From Xiphophorus maculatus (Eukaryota; Chordata; Actinopteri; Cyprinodontiformes; Poeciliidae), in the NCBI RefSeq assembly GCF_002775205.1, contig NC_036454.1, positions 3,465,382 to 3,529,381 on the forward strand: a stretch of 64,000 bases of DNA, in the 5' to 3' direction. The position numbers and the translations under genes were made by a program. Of this stretch, positions 23,760-35,479 are shown piece by piece (the stretch's first letter is position 1; every line of letters starts with the position of its first letter). Under the pieces are notes generated by a model. It worked only from the letters and a program-made list of their open reading frames with translations. It ran no database searches and was not told where the DNA came from.

Positions 23760-26263
23760 GCCCACATCTCAACCTCTAAAAAAGCTAATGTAAATAGCAC
23801 TATTCCTAGTTTATTCACAATATAGTTTTAGAGTAATTTAGTATATAATTTTGTATTTATATGTTACAATGTATGACTGACTAAAAGAATTTGTTTTAAA
23901 AATCTACACTTTTCAAAGAACAAGCCAGTATATCTCTTAATAGTTTTAGAATAATTTACAGAAATATTGCCTGTAAATAAAAAAGCTTTATTTACAATTC
24001 ATTTGAAACATATATAGTTTTCATTATTCAATAATGTCAAAACCCAAAAATAAGAAATATCAAAACATCAGAGTTGTTGTTTGGATTAATCACATAAAAT
24101 ATTTTATTCATTCGTTTATTTTTCCTTCAATTTATGAAGAAGCTGTTATTTCCTAAATGAGTTGCGATTGATATTTATCGCAAAACAGACACAGAATATT
24201 TTTACTAAATACATGAAGGTTAGGAGATGATAAAGAGAAATTAAAATAAAGCCCAGAGAAAATTCAGTTTGCTTCACCAAACGCTACAAAATGGTTTTTT
24301 TGGAATAATTTTAAATAAAATGTAAATATTCTTAATGTTTTGTTGCATGTTTCATTTCCAGCTCTTTAAATAAACTCTTGACAGAGTTGAATCAGAACAT
24401 TTACATAAATCACTGTCCAGTTACTGCAAATCCATCCTGAACTCACTGTCACATATTTGTTGTTGATCCAGGAGAAAAACCAGTTTAGGATCGGAGCTGG
24501 TTTTGGACTTTGCCATATTGATCAGAACAATTCCTGCAGGATCTTAATGATCCAGAGATCAGAACATCAAGTCAGTGGACCGAGTTGTTCACTTTACTTT
24601 GTGATCCTTCACAGGAACCATGGACAGGGCTAGAGATCCAAACTGAAGGATCCGGGCTGCAGCAGAACCAGGAGACTCTGGAAGAGACTCAGATGTCAAG
24701 AGCAGAACCAGGAGGTTTGTCTGCTCTTCTCTTGACTCTCAACTCTCTCTTTGTGTCCTAACATAACCTTTAACCTTCAAACATTTAAATCCTGATTGTT
24801 CAAAGTTCTTTCTTCCCATGTCTTCATCCTGATACAACAGTTACTGCTGTTGGAGTTTGATGAACATCAATTTCTAATTCGGTGGTTTTGCTGACTGATC
24901 AGTGAGAGAAATAATAGATAAATTTCTGCTGTGTGTATTTGTCTCCAGCAGGTGGTGCTGTGAGGACATTATGGCTAAAGTTTTCCTTCTCTTGTTCATC
25001 ACAAAATCTTTCAAAGGGAATAATTTCTCCAAAACGTTGTTAGCATAATTACAAGTTCAAATAATTTATACATAGCAAATACCTGAAGACTGAAGGTTAT
25101 CCATTCTGCAGCAGGAAACAGTTCAGTTCAATTCAGTGTCTGTTTATCATCAGACATGTTCTCACTGAAATAACAAGCAGAGAGCAGGAAGCTGCATATT
25201 GAGGGTTTTGTCTCAGTATTTATATTTTTATATCTGTGTGAAAGATGAACCAGGTTTTTGATGTTATTGTCTGAATCCTGTCTGTGTAATATAATGAGAA
25301 AAACGTTGTTAGCAACTGCTTCACACATTTAGATGGTGGATCTGTTCAGCAGAAAGTTTCTAGTGGCTCAGAAACAGCAGAACTTCTGTTAGGAAAAGTT
25401 CTGCATTTATCCAACATCTGGAATCAGAAATAAACAGATTCTGATAAATGTTTAGGAAATAAAACCTTTTGACATTCTAAGATTTTGATCAGCATAAATA
25501 TCTGGACTAATATATCTGCCTCCTGAGTTCATAATGTAATTTGAAACTCAGTGAAACACAGAGTTTTATTCAACAGCCAAATAAAAAGAAACATGTTAAA
25601 GCAATGAAGAAACTTTTAAAATTAATAAAGATTATTTTCAGCAACTGTTTGAATTTTATAGAAATCAGTTTTAAATTGAACAGAAAAATCATAACAAAAA
25701 CAGAAAACAGTCAAAGAGAAACGTAAATCTGAATATTTATTTATAAATGTTTTCCTGCCAAAATGAATCATTAAACATTAAAAAAAGACTGACTAGAGAA
25801 CCCAGTTAAGGACTTGTAAAAATATTTGTTCCCTTTTACTGAACTTCTAATAACAGTTTTTACAAAACACAGAAACAAACTAAAAATAATCATCTTTGTT
25901 GGGATTAAATAGAATATGAAGAAATATTAAATGGTTGAGAGAATTTTGGATAAAGATTGATTAAATATTGGATCTAGTCTGAACATTAATCTAACATTTG
26001 TATATTTTTTCCACATTCAACTGAAAAGAAAAACTGAAGACAAAAATATTCATAAAATGTACTATTTTGTACAAATTTCAGTCAACAGAAAAATTGAAAA
26101 TCAAGATATTTTATTGATTTATTTCTGTTGTTAATTTCAAATAAAAGTTGAAAACCTCAAAATGATCAAATTTATTAAATATTTAAAAGGAAAGTTTGTT
26201 TGACTGCAAACTTTGATTTAAAAATGCAAAATGATTCAGAGAATTAAAACACAACTTTGAACT
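23760..26263. other. AT-rich intergenic stretch
   Basis: No coding exon, RNA gene or clear repeat structure recognised. 24460-24730 has somewhat more balanced composition but no ORF of interest. The right end holds the 3' flank of the TRIM gene, with AATAAA-type signals on the minus strand near 26110-26125. Confidence 0.4.
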
Positions 26264-27688
26264 TTAAACAGAAAAATCAGGTTGACAGATTTTGATCTCA
26301 GATGTTTTGGCATCAGCAGCTTCTCCAACAGCTAAATAAGCAAAGAGTTTCTCAGTGAAAGTTTCTCTGTGAGTGTAGATGAGACTCTTGTCTTCAGAGT
26401 CGTAGAAGGAAACCTCCCCTCTGTCATAGTCCAGCTGGACTCTGATCCTCTGGAGACTTTTATTCACTGTGACAGTTTTACCAGCACCATTATTGTATTT
26501 TCCATCACCATGCCATAAACACCAGAATCCATATTTTGGTGAAGCAGATGTCTTTCCCTTCCTGTCAACAGATTCTTTAGCCAAACCAATGACCCAGTCA
26601 GGATGATCTCCCACCTTTACCTCCCAGCTGTGTTTCCCTGAGCTGAAGCCCTGAGAACTAAAAACATTGAGGTACTTTGTGTTTCTCTCTGGATTATCAG
26701 GAAGCTGCTGCCATTTGCCTCCATGTCTCACCCTGGTCAGATCATCAGACAGATGGATCCATGGACTTGCAGTGTTTGGGTCCAGAATGACAGAACTGAA
26801 CTTCACCTTGCCCTTCATCTTCTTCCAAACTCTGAAGGACAGGTTGCCCAGGTGTTTGGCCACATCTATCAGAGCTCCTGAGAACAGCTGTGGATCTGAC
26901 AGTGACCTCTGACCTCTGGCTCTTCTCTGAGTGGCTTTATAACTGCTGAGGAACGACACGTTGTCTTTCTGCAGCTCTTCTTTAACAGCAGAGATACTGT
27001 CTGACAGAGAGGAGATCTGCTCCTCAATCCTCTTCATCTCTCTGCTGATAGTCTTCCTCTTCTGCTCCTCTTCCTCCCTCAGAGCTGCCAGTCTGGACTC
27101 CTCTTCCTCTCTCAGGAACTGGTGGAGCTTGTTGAACTCTGCTCTGATCTGTCTCTCTGTGGACAGCAGCTGCTTCTTGGAGTGTTGAATCACATCATCG
27201 TATGTTTTCTCCACTTGTTTGTGTTTGTTCCTTTTGTCCTGCAGAGACTTTAAGTCAGATTTCAGCTGCTCCTTCAGATCTCTGACTGCTTGTTCAATAG
27301 GAACCACTTTGTGACTCTGGTGGAGAGAAAGGTCACAGACAGGACACACAGCTCTCTGCTCGTCTTCACAGAACAGTTTAGGGTCTTCTTGGTGTTTACT
27401 GCAGACCACCATCAGCTGCTTTTCTCCTGTTTCTGTCTCTGATGATCCAGATTTCTGTCTTTCAGTAAAGGAAACAGCCAGTTCCTTCAGAGTGAAATTT
27501 ATTCCTAGATCCTCCTTAGAAGATCTTTTTAAACAGATGGGACAGTTCTTGTTTCCAGTTTGTTCCCAGAATTTCTCCAGGCAGCTTGAACAGAAGCTGT
27601 GGTTGCAGCTCAGAGACACAGGATTTCTGAAAGTCCCTGAACAAACATGGCAGCTCAGGAAACGTTCAAGTAGAGCTCTCTCTGCCAT
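26264..27688 (-). CDS. Single-exon TRIM E3 ubiquitin ligase (RING, B-box, coiled coil, PRY-SPRY)
   Basis: 474 codons, intact. RING C3HC4: Cys13, 16, 28, His30, Cys33, 36, 49, 52 (CHVC ... CPIC), which would recruit an E2 enzyme. B-box 2 at about 96-126 (CSKH, C..D, CPVC, HQSH). Coiled coil about 130-260 (long Glu/Lys/Arg-rich helix) for dimerisation. PRY-SPRY about 295-470, with landmarks HLSDDLTRVRHGGKWQQLPD, GKHSWEVKVG and the LDYDRGEVSFYD strand; this is the likely target-recognition module. The layout is that of the TRIM35/TRIM39-like and fish-expanded TRIM groups; which one is not resolved. Fish TRIMs of this class are often antiviral or immune, which is inference here. The gene lies alone between the two halves of the segmental duplication and was not itself duplicated. 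Confidence 0.92.
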   Translation of the reverse strand: MAERALLERFLSCHVCSGTFRNPVSLSCNHSFCSSCLEKFWEQTGNKNCPICLKRSSKEDLGINFTLKELAVSFTERQKSGSSETETGEKQLMVVCSKHQEDPKLFCEDEQRAVCPVCDLSLHQSHKVVPIEQAVRDLKEQLKSDLKSLQDKRNKHKQVEKTYDDVIQHSKKQLLSTERQIRAEFNKLHQFLREEEESRLAALREEEEQKRKTISREMKRIEEQISSLSDSISAVKEELQKDNVSFLSSYKATQRRARGQRSLSDPQLFSGALIDVAKHLGNLSFRVWKKMKGKVKFSSVILDPNTASPWIHLSDDLTRVRHGGKWQQLPDNPERNTKYLNVFSSQGFSSGKHSWEVKVGDHPDWVIGLAKESVDRKGKTSASPKYGFWCLWHGDGKYNNGAGKTVTVNKSLQRIRVQLDYDRGEVSFYDSEDKSLIYTHRETFTEKLFAYLAVGEAADAKTSEIKICQPDFSV

Positions 27689-28090
27689 TTTCTACAGAAA
27701 TCCTCCAGAACTCACCTGGTCAAAGTTTCTGCAGCTTTTTCTTTAAATTCCAGTAAACATTTGTGTTTCAGCTCAGATCTCCTCCCTGTAATGGCATCTC
27801 ATCTCTGTTCAACTCAGTTAAAATACTTTTATTTTCCTCTCAGTGACGTTTCCAGTCAAACAGGTTTTTGTTTAACTCTTCCGGGTTGAACTCTGTGCTT
27901 TTGTTTTACTGCAGTATAATTTCCTTGTCCTGTTGGTAAAAAGCTGCCTTACATTTTAATAATTACAATGTTTTATAACTCAAGAAGGAGCACAAATCAT
28001 TTGCTGAATCACTAGAAACAATAACCATAGAGTTGTGCTGTTCAATGAATATTCATCATAAAATATTTGAACGCTTTTCTATCTTCAGCT

Positions 28091-28112
28091 GAAAGTGAAA
28101 AATTTCATTTCG
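28091..28112. promoter_or_regulatory. Candidate interferon-response (IRF) element upstream of the TRIM gene
   Basis: GAAAGTGAAA is immediately followed by an inverted AATTTCATTTC (GAAATGAAATT on the other strand), about 400 bp upstream of the TRIM start codon. Two facing GAAANNGAAA-type half-elements fit IRF/STAT-driven immune induction. A short AT-rich motif can arise by chance. Confidence 0.35.
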
Positions 28113-28294
28113 GTAATCAAAGTAAACAAGTTTTTATAATCAATTTCAACAAAACTAAGTAATTTCAAACTCATTTGTTGCTGATTTCATTTAGATCTGA
28201 GAAAGCCGGTAGTTTGTCTAATTATCTCTTATCAAATAAATGTGATTCTCGCCTCCTGCTTTCTACATCTAGTCAGTTTAGTTAAATATGTGAG

Positions 28295-30417
28295 CAGTGC
28301 CTCTCCTTGTGCGGCCACCTTATCGTGGTGGAGGGGTTTGAGTGCCCCAATGATCCTAGGAGCTATGCTGTCTGGGGCTTCATGCCCCTGGTAGGGTCAC
28401 CCAAAGCAGATAGGTGCTAGGTGAGGGACCAGATAAAGCACAGCCCAAAGACCCCCTATGATGAGAAATAACATTGGACTTGGTGTTCCCTCGCCCGGAC
28501 GCGGGTCAGCGGGGCCTCACTCTGGAGTCAGGCCTGGAGCGGCGCCGGTACGATGGTGAGCGCGCATGGTGGCCGGGCTTTTACCCACGGAGCCCGGCCG
28601 AGCTCAGCCCAAAGAGGACACATGCGTCCCCCCTCCCATGGGCCCACCACCTATGAGAGGGGCCAAAGGGATCAGGTGCATTGTGTGATGGGTGGTGGCC
28701 GAGGGAGGGGGCCCTGGCGGTCCAATCCACGGTTGCAGAGCTGGTTTTTGGGACTTGGAATGTCACCTCTCTGGTGGGGAAGGAGCCGGAGCTAGTGTGT
28801 GAGGTTGAGAGGTTCCGGCTAGAAATAGTCGATCTTACCTCGACGCATGGCTCTGGTTCTGGAACCAGTCTCCTTGAGAGGGGCTGGACATACTTCCACT
28901 CTGGAGGAGTTGCCCACGGTGAGAAGCGTCGGGCAGGAGTGGGCATACTTGTTGCTCCCCATCTCGGTGCCTGTACGTTGGGGTTTACCCCGGTGAACAA
29001 GAGGGTAGCCTACCTCTGCCTATGTGTGGGGGGACGGGTCCTGACTGTTTGTGCTTACGGGCTGAATGACAGTTCAGATTACCCACCCTTCTTGGAGTTC
29101 TTAGAGGGGATACTGGAGAGTGCCCCTCTTGGGGACTCCCTTGTTCTGCTGGGGGATTTCTACACTCACGTGGGCAATGAGAGTGAAACCCGGAGGAACG
29201 GCCCCCACGATCTGAACTCGAGTGGTATTCTGTTCTTGGACTTCAGTGCTCGTCACGGATTGTCCACAACAAACACCATGTTCAGGCATAAGGTGTCCAT
29301 ATGTGCAGTTGGCACCAGGACACCCTGGGCCGCAGTTCGATGATCGACTTTGCCATTTCATCGTTTCATCGGATCTGTGGCCGTATGTCTTGGACACTCG
29401 GGTGAAGAGGGGTGCGGAACTGTCCACTGATCACTACCTGGTGGTGAGTTGGCTCGGGTGGTTTGGGAGGATGCCGGTCAGACCTGGCGGGTCTGACCGT
29501 GTTGTGAGGGTCTGCTGGGAACGTCTGGCGGAATCCCCCATGAGACTGAGCTTTAACTTCCATCTCCGGCAGAACTTTTAACACAATCCTGGGGACGTGG
29601 GGGACATTGAGTCTGAGTGGACCATGTTTCATGCCTCCATTGTCAAGGCGGCTTAATCCCACCAACATGCCTTCTATTGAGGAAGCTGAGCCTGGGGACT
29701 CTGAATTGGACTCTCCAATCTCTGGAGACGAGGTCACAGAGGTGATTAAAAAGCTCCTCGGTGGCAAGGCCCCAGGGGTAGATGAGATTCGCCCGGAGTT
29801 TCTTAAAGCTCTGGATGTTGTAGGGTTGTGTTGGCTAACGAGACTCTGCAATATTGTATGGACATTGGGGGCAGTTCCCCTGGACTGGCAGACTGAGGTG
29901 GTGGACCCCTGTTCAAAAAGGGGAAGCTGAGGATGTGCTCCAATTATAGAGGGGTCAAACTCTTAAGCTTCCCTGGCAAGGTCTATTCAGAGGTTCTGGA
30001 AAGGAGGGTCCGTCGGACAGTCGAACCTCGGATCCAGGAAGAGCAGTGTGGTTTTCGTCCTGGTCGTGGAACACTGGACCAGCTCTACAGGCAGGGTCCT
30101 GGAGGGCTCTGGGAGTTCGCCCAACCAGTCTACATGTGTTTTGTGGACTTGGAGAAGGCGTTTGACCATGTCCCTCGGGGAGCCATGTGGGGGTTCTCCG
30201 GGAGTATGGGATACCCGGCCCTTTGATACGGGCTGTCAGGTCCCTGTATGACCGGTGTCAGAGTCTGGTCCGCATTGCTGGCAGTAAGTCGGGCTCGTTT
30301 CCGGTGAGAGTTGGACTCCGCCAGGGCTGCCCTTTGCCACCAATTCTGTTCATTACTTTCATGGACAGAATTTCAAGGCACAGCCGAGGTGTTAAGGGGA
30401 TCCGTTTTGGCGCTTAG
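28295..30417 (+). mobile_element. LINE with 5' region, endonuclease and partial reverse transcriptase; 3' end missing
   Basis: 5' part begins near GTGCGGCCACCTTATCGTGG. An APE-type endonuclease is readable (GTWNVTSLVGKE, VGILVAPHLG, LLGDFYTHVGNE), then reverse transcriptase segments across several frames: GGKAPGVDEIRPEFLKAL, NYRGVKLLSFPGKVY, EEQCGFRPGRGTLDQL, YMCFVDLEKAFDHVPRG, GLRQGCPLPPILF. Multiple frameshifts and stops make it non-functional. Similarity stops near 30417, before the YADD box, so the 3' half of the element is absent. Clade not assigned with certainty (RTE- or Rex-like). Confidence 0.85.
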
Positions 30418-30419
30418 TA

Positions 30420-31945
30420 ACTCGGCAGCAGCTGCACGTTGTATTCAGAGCATTAACAGGTAGTTAATGATTTTTAAAATTCCTTTGTAAAACGTAAATG
30501 GCAAGTCCGCTCAGTGATATAGTGGATTGAACATCACGTGACTCACTGCGCTGTTGCTTTTCATTGAGTCAGTAATACAGGTGGTCGGGAAATTTACACA
30601 ATCAAGCAAAGAATCTGAAAAAGGGATGCAAAATTTTAACAGAAAGTGCTACGACAGCAAGATAACAAGGCCCAAAGGGAATCACTTCTCAGGTCAGTAA
30701 AAAGCTTTAATTAAAAATGTATATAAGAAAATGGTGAGTAGGATAGCTATGCTAGCTTAACTTTTATCAACATGTACCCTTGCTGCACAGTTTGGAGTAT
30801 TTCGGTTCAATTTACACAAAATAAGGTGGACTACACACATTTTCTGACAGATAATCAGGAGTGCAGGTGTTTAAGTAGCTAATCAACCACCACTAGTGTT
30901 CAGGCGATCACTTTGGTGTTTTTACTTGTTTGTGTGGGAAAAGTTTTGTGGTTTTTTGGTGTTAATACCTGATGCACTTGACCGTAATCTTAGCAATGCG
31001 TTCCCGGAGCTGCTTTTGGTTGCCATGGCAACGTGTCTACGTGTGACGTTAGGCTGACAGACTGGGAAAAATAATACAATCACCCGTTTTTCTACATTTT
31101 TCCCTGGACTAATCACATGATTGAATGTGGCAATATTCAGATCAATCATTAAATAGGATGAAATATTTCATAAAGCATAAAGAGCCAAAGTTTGTTAAAT
31201 TTTAAACCATGGCTCCTACATCGACAATTAAGTAAAATTTAGTCAATATAAAAGAGAAATTCACTTTGTGCTCATGTATCTTTACAGAACTGACAGAAAC
31301 CAAATTATTTATATGCAGAGAGAATATATATTTTACATATCCAAACATCAGCATCTCAGCTTTAAGCCACATTTTATTGAATCCAGTAACATCGATGGTC
31401 AATCTACTCACCAAATGCCCCAACCAGACCCAAAAAAGGCTTTTGTGTCTTTAATATTTGCTATATTAAAGCAAATATACTCAGCAAATACAGACTCATT
31501 CCATAAATTAGAATATGACTGAAAGGTTCCTTTGTTAGTAATTCCATCACCAAGTGAAAAACATTATATAGATTAATTAGATGTCTTAACATATTTATAT
31601 TTTGTAGTATGTTTAATACCTGCTTCTTTAATTTTTTTTAAATTAATTTCTTAGTTTATTATCATATCTTATTGTGTATTTCCTCAGATTTTTTTGTTAG
31701 TTCATTTCCTGTCTGCCTTCTTGGTTCATTAGTGTTTATAATTAGTATTCAAGTGCTTCCTTGTTGTGTTTCTGCTTTTAGAGGATTTAAAATTTTCTCT
31801 TTATTTCCTTGTAGATATTCTTTAAGTTTCTCTTAGTTTTAGTTATTTTTTCCCCGTGTCATGTTCACCCCAAGTGTCAGGATCCATTAATCTACTGTCT
31901 CTCCAGCTGTTTCACATGTTCTCCCTCATCATCCATCATCCTGCA
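30420..31945. other. AT-rich intergenic stretch
   Basis: No gene, RNA or clear repeat recognised. Only short chance ORFs; several unassigned low-complexity runs near 31600-31700. Confidence 0.4.
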
Positions 31946-31949
31946 TGAT

Positions 31950-32240
31950 TTTAGTATTTTTAGTCTATTTCTAGTGCAAATATCTTAGTGGAGTTGAATG
32001 AGACAAAACTAACTTAGAAGTAACTTTTTAGTGAAACAGAGGAACTTGTTTTAATTCAATAATTCCTTAATATTAATTTTAAAAGACCAGTTCCACTTGC
32101 AGATAACTGAATTTATAATATGGGAAAAATTGCTTGATGTTGTATAATCTGCCAATGGAGCTCATACTGTTTGACAAATACTTAGGAATTACTGTCTTAA
32201 AACAAGCTTTTGTATTTTACAGGAAATTTACTTGTAACTC
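31950..32240. mobile_element. Palindromic MITE, CACTGCAAAA family, copy 8
   Basis: Starts within TTTCTAGTGCAAATATCTTA and shows the mirrored core with AATTCCTTAATATTAA and TCTGCCAATGGA. Ends decayed. Confidence 0.65.
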
Positions 32241-32546
32241 CTGAAATAAAACCATCAAATTGAAATCTGTGACAGTTTTTAAGGAAGTTGAATAAATTCT
32301 GAGAGTAGAAGATGTTACCGTCGTTCCTCATACGAGCTGGACTGAATGTCAGGAATGAGGCTCCACCACATCCTGAAGATGTTCGGATTTTTTTTTATTC
32401 GATTCTTAGAAACAGATTTTATGTTTTAGTTTAAACTCAAACATTTCCTCATGGCAACAGTTCCTCAGTAGTTTAAGACTACAAAAATTAATAAATACAC
32501 TAAAAACAGAGGTAATACACAGCTGAATTAGAATGATGCTATTTAA

Positions 32547-33035
32547 CCCTTTCATGCATAGTGGTCACTACAGTGGACACCTTTCTAAAAGCCATTTTCT
32601 TGTGCTTCCTGTGGATTTTTATGTTATAAATGCACACAGACCACTGAAGTGGACACTAATGCATCATAAAATATACCATCAACTACTGGCCATCAGCTGC
32701 AAATGCAAGAAATTATTTTTGTTAAATACAATATGGCCGACAGACAAAAAACCATGAGAACCGACCCGGTCCCTCTGTCTACTGTAGACGACTCTTGCAA
32801 GTAAAAAAAATATTGTGACATCAGATAACCCCTAAGGAACAATACTACTGATGTATTTTTCAAATAACAACTTTGTATTTGTACAAAATTACAACTGATC
32901 ACATAAAAATAAAAAATAATAAAAAAATTATTTTTACAAAAAACATTTCCTACCTTTTTTATGCCTTTAGAAAAAAGATTTTAAAAATGGAAAAAAAATT
33001 CTGACACAAAGGATCATAATTCATGCATGAAAGGG
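32547..33035. mobile_element. piggyBac-like MITE with TTAA target duplication
   Basis: Inverted ends CCCTTTCATGCATAG... and ...CATGCATGAAAGGG, flanked by TTAA (32543-32546 and 33036-33039). TTAA plus CCC/GGG ends is the piggyBac signature. The interior repeats CACTGTAGTGGACA-type motifs and has no transposase. Confidence 0.8.
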
Positions 33036-33548
33036 TTAAGGTTCAATATTTCCAGATGCAGAGGACTGTAGAGGATACATTTTTAATATTTTATTTGAGG
33101 ATTCACATTAAAAATTACCCTGTTTAAAGGCTTAGAGTTTCAAAAATGCTACAGAAATATTTATTGTGTCTGGAGTAAATATTTCAAAGACTAATCAAAA
33201 ACTACCAATATATTTTCAAACTTGAGTATAATCTCTTTAGTCTGCTGTAATGATTTGCATAAAAGGAAGAAATTCACAACATTTAAGGCTGAACGCGTCT
33301 TCAAAGCTGCACGTGTTTTACCAAGGAGGAAATAATTTCCCCAACATCTTAAAAACATTTCTGTTTCCTGGGTCGGAGCATCCTCGTGTGGAACCACGTT
33401 CCCCAAAATGAAAGTGAAAAAATTTGGTGAAACATTTTTGCAGAGCTCTGCTTTTAAAAGCCACAGGCTCTACCCACAGAAAGAACCAAACAAGAAAAAG
33501 AAACTAAATTACTTCTAACTCAACTAAACTCTTAAAGTATACAAAGTA

Positions 33549-34064
33549 CCGTATTTTCCGCACTATAAGGCGCACCTTCAATGAATGACCTATTTTAAAA
33601 CTTTTTTCATATATAAGGCGCACCGCATTATAAGGCGCATAGAATAGACGCTACAGTAGAGGCTGGGGTTATGTTATGCATCCATTAGATGGAACTGCGA
33701 TAAAGGGAATGTCGATAAAATAGTCAGATAGGTCAGTCAAACTTTATTAAACTCTGTGTCGTAAGCGTGTCTCTTAATAGGAGCCATTTTGGGGTCTTTA
33801 CACAAAACCCAGCGTGCACCGCTGGCTGCATCGGAGGCTGCTTTCCCCGTTTCTTCTTCTACGGGGAAAATGAAGTCGGCGGCTGCTTTCCCCGTTTCTT
33901 CTTCTACGGGGGAAAATGAAGTCGGCGGCTGCTTACCGTAGTTGTGAGACCTGTTGTGGCTCAATATTGGTCCATATATAAGGCGCACTGGATTATAAGG
34001 CGCACTGTCGGCTTTTGAGAAAATTGAAGGTTTTTAGGTGCGCCTTATAGTGCGGAAAATATGG
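33549..34064. mobile_element. Tc1/mariner Tigger-like element, non-autonomous
   Basis: Inverted ends CCGTATTTTCCGCACTATAA and ...TTATAGTGCGGAAAATATGG, flanked by TA (33547-33548, 34065-34066). ATAAGGCGCAC subrepeats occur inside both ends. An internal tandem duplication of about 60 bp (33834-33945; CTTTCCCCGTTTCTTCTTCT twice) lies in the middle. No transposase catalytic domain. Confidence 0.75.
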
Positions 34065-34174
34065 TAATTATAATAATTAATACTTAGGGAAAAAATATAG
34101 AAATAAACTTGTGATCAGAAATACAATACTCAATTTAACAGAACACATTCAATACTTTCTGATGACATCACTTT

Positions 34175-34554
34175 GTCAGATTAAAATGTTTCGCCTAAAT
34201 TCAGATTAGTAAAGCACCGCCCTCTTGTGGCTGCAGCATGTTGCTGCAGTTTTTAATGGAATCAGTTTTCGATTAACAGATTTGTAGTTTTGGTAAACAG
34301 TGAGACTCACCTGTTTGTAGATGGCGAATATGGTGCCAATGGAGGCCAGGCAGTCGATGTTACTGGAACCGTCCAGAGGGTCAAAGCAGACCACGTATTT
34401 TCCCTGAGTTCAAATGAAAAAAACAGTTTTATCTTCAGGGTCTGAGTGACGATCCTGAGAGAAATCCTTCAAAGTGATGACAGAATAAACTGCAGTGATG
34501 CTTATCGCTCAGTCTCAGCTCGTTTCAGACCCTGGTCTAGTTCTGACGGCCATG
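34175..34554. repeat. Segmental duplication, block a (derived copy)
   Basis: Copy of 12489-12869, including the exon below. Flanked at left by the Tigger-like element and unrelated sequence. Confidence 0.9.
34311..34403 (-). pseudogene. Orphan copy of FBP2 exon 3
   Basis: 93 bp encoding the metal-site segment with [11 protein letters not shown], identical in reading frame to 12625-12717. One coding change is visible at the exon end (Lys-Arg becomes Lys-Gln). Acceptor CAG and donor GTGAG are intact. No other FBP exon lies beside it: the places of exons 2 and 1 were lost from this duplicate. It lies between the two complete FBP genes on their strand, so read-through splicing is possible in principle but unsupported. 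Confidence 0.85.
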
Positions 34555-34660
34555 AGTCAAGACCAACCTCACAATTTCAGATATTTTTTGTCAAATTTTA
34601 AACTTTTCAAACTGAGATTTTTTTAATTTTCTAGAAGATTTTTTTTGCATAATGTAGTCG

Positions 34661-35462
34661 GACAAACATTGTTAAAAAATCAGAAGAACATCTCAGCTGG
34701 AGGAAAACCAACCAAATGACTGCACTTCTTAATGTTAGAAGAATTAAAGAGGACTAAGCAACTGGACTGGTATATTTTAGGTAACTTCATCTTGAATTTC
34801 GGCACCATCCTAAACATTTGGTCAGGCTGACATTTTGAAAACCCTGTAAAAATTCCACTACTGAAAACCTGGCTGTGTCTCCATCAGTCCCCAAACAAAG
34901 AAGATTGCAAAGTTATTGCATCAATTTTTAGCAACTCAGAACATTGACAGTCGTGTGTAATGTTTTATTTCTCCATGATAACGCAGATAAAGGGAATCAT
35001 AACCAAACAGAGCTTCTGCTCCACGGTGTTACATCAGGACTGCTTAGGAAATGTTAAACCAGGAGGAGAGTCAGAGTTTGACTCCTGAGTCGACTGTGGC
35101 AGGAAAATAAAATGTCCAACATTTGGTCCTTCAGAGGAATCAGTTCTGACTGCTGCCATGCAGCTTTTTTACATATTTGTGGAAACTATCACCCTGTCGA
35201 GACACTACATGAGACGAATAATCTGTCAAACAATTTAGTTCCTCTGCATTCTCTCAGTGCTAATTAGAAATATCCAATCAGAGACAGGGGGCGGGTCTTA
35301 GCGCGGTCAATCACTCCCTTGTGCTGCTCATCTCACTACAGTTTCTCCAGTCACCAGAGCCTGTTCTGAATGCTAAAGCTAGTTACCATTGCGGGTAAAC
35401 AGTTTTCCTCTGACAATATCTAAACATTTTCTTGTTTTTCAAAGCAAGTTGAAAATTTTTCA
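34661..35462. repeat. Segmental duplication, block b (derived copy)
   Basis: Copy of 14381-15182 with scattered substitutions. Ends where fbp2 exon 1 would be approached in the source; exon 1 is not present here. Confidence 0.9.
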
Positions 35463-35479
35463 ATACACAGATTGAGAAA

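Noticed and set aside
24460..24730. Stretch resembling sequence near fish NLR or TRIM exons (CAGAACCAGGAGACTCTGG)
   Set aside because: No open frame or domain; resemblance is only of a short, common phrase.
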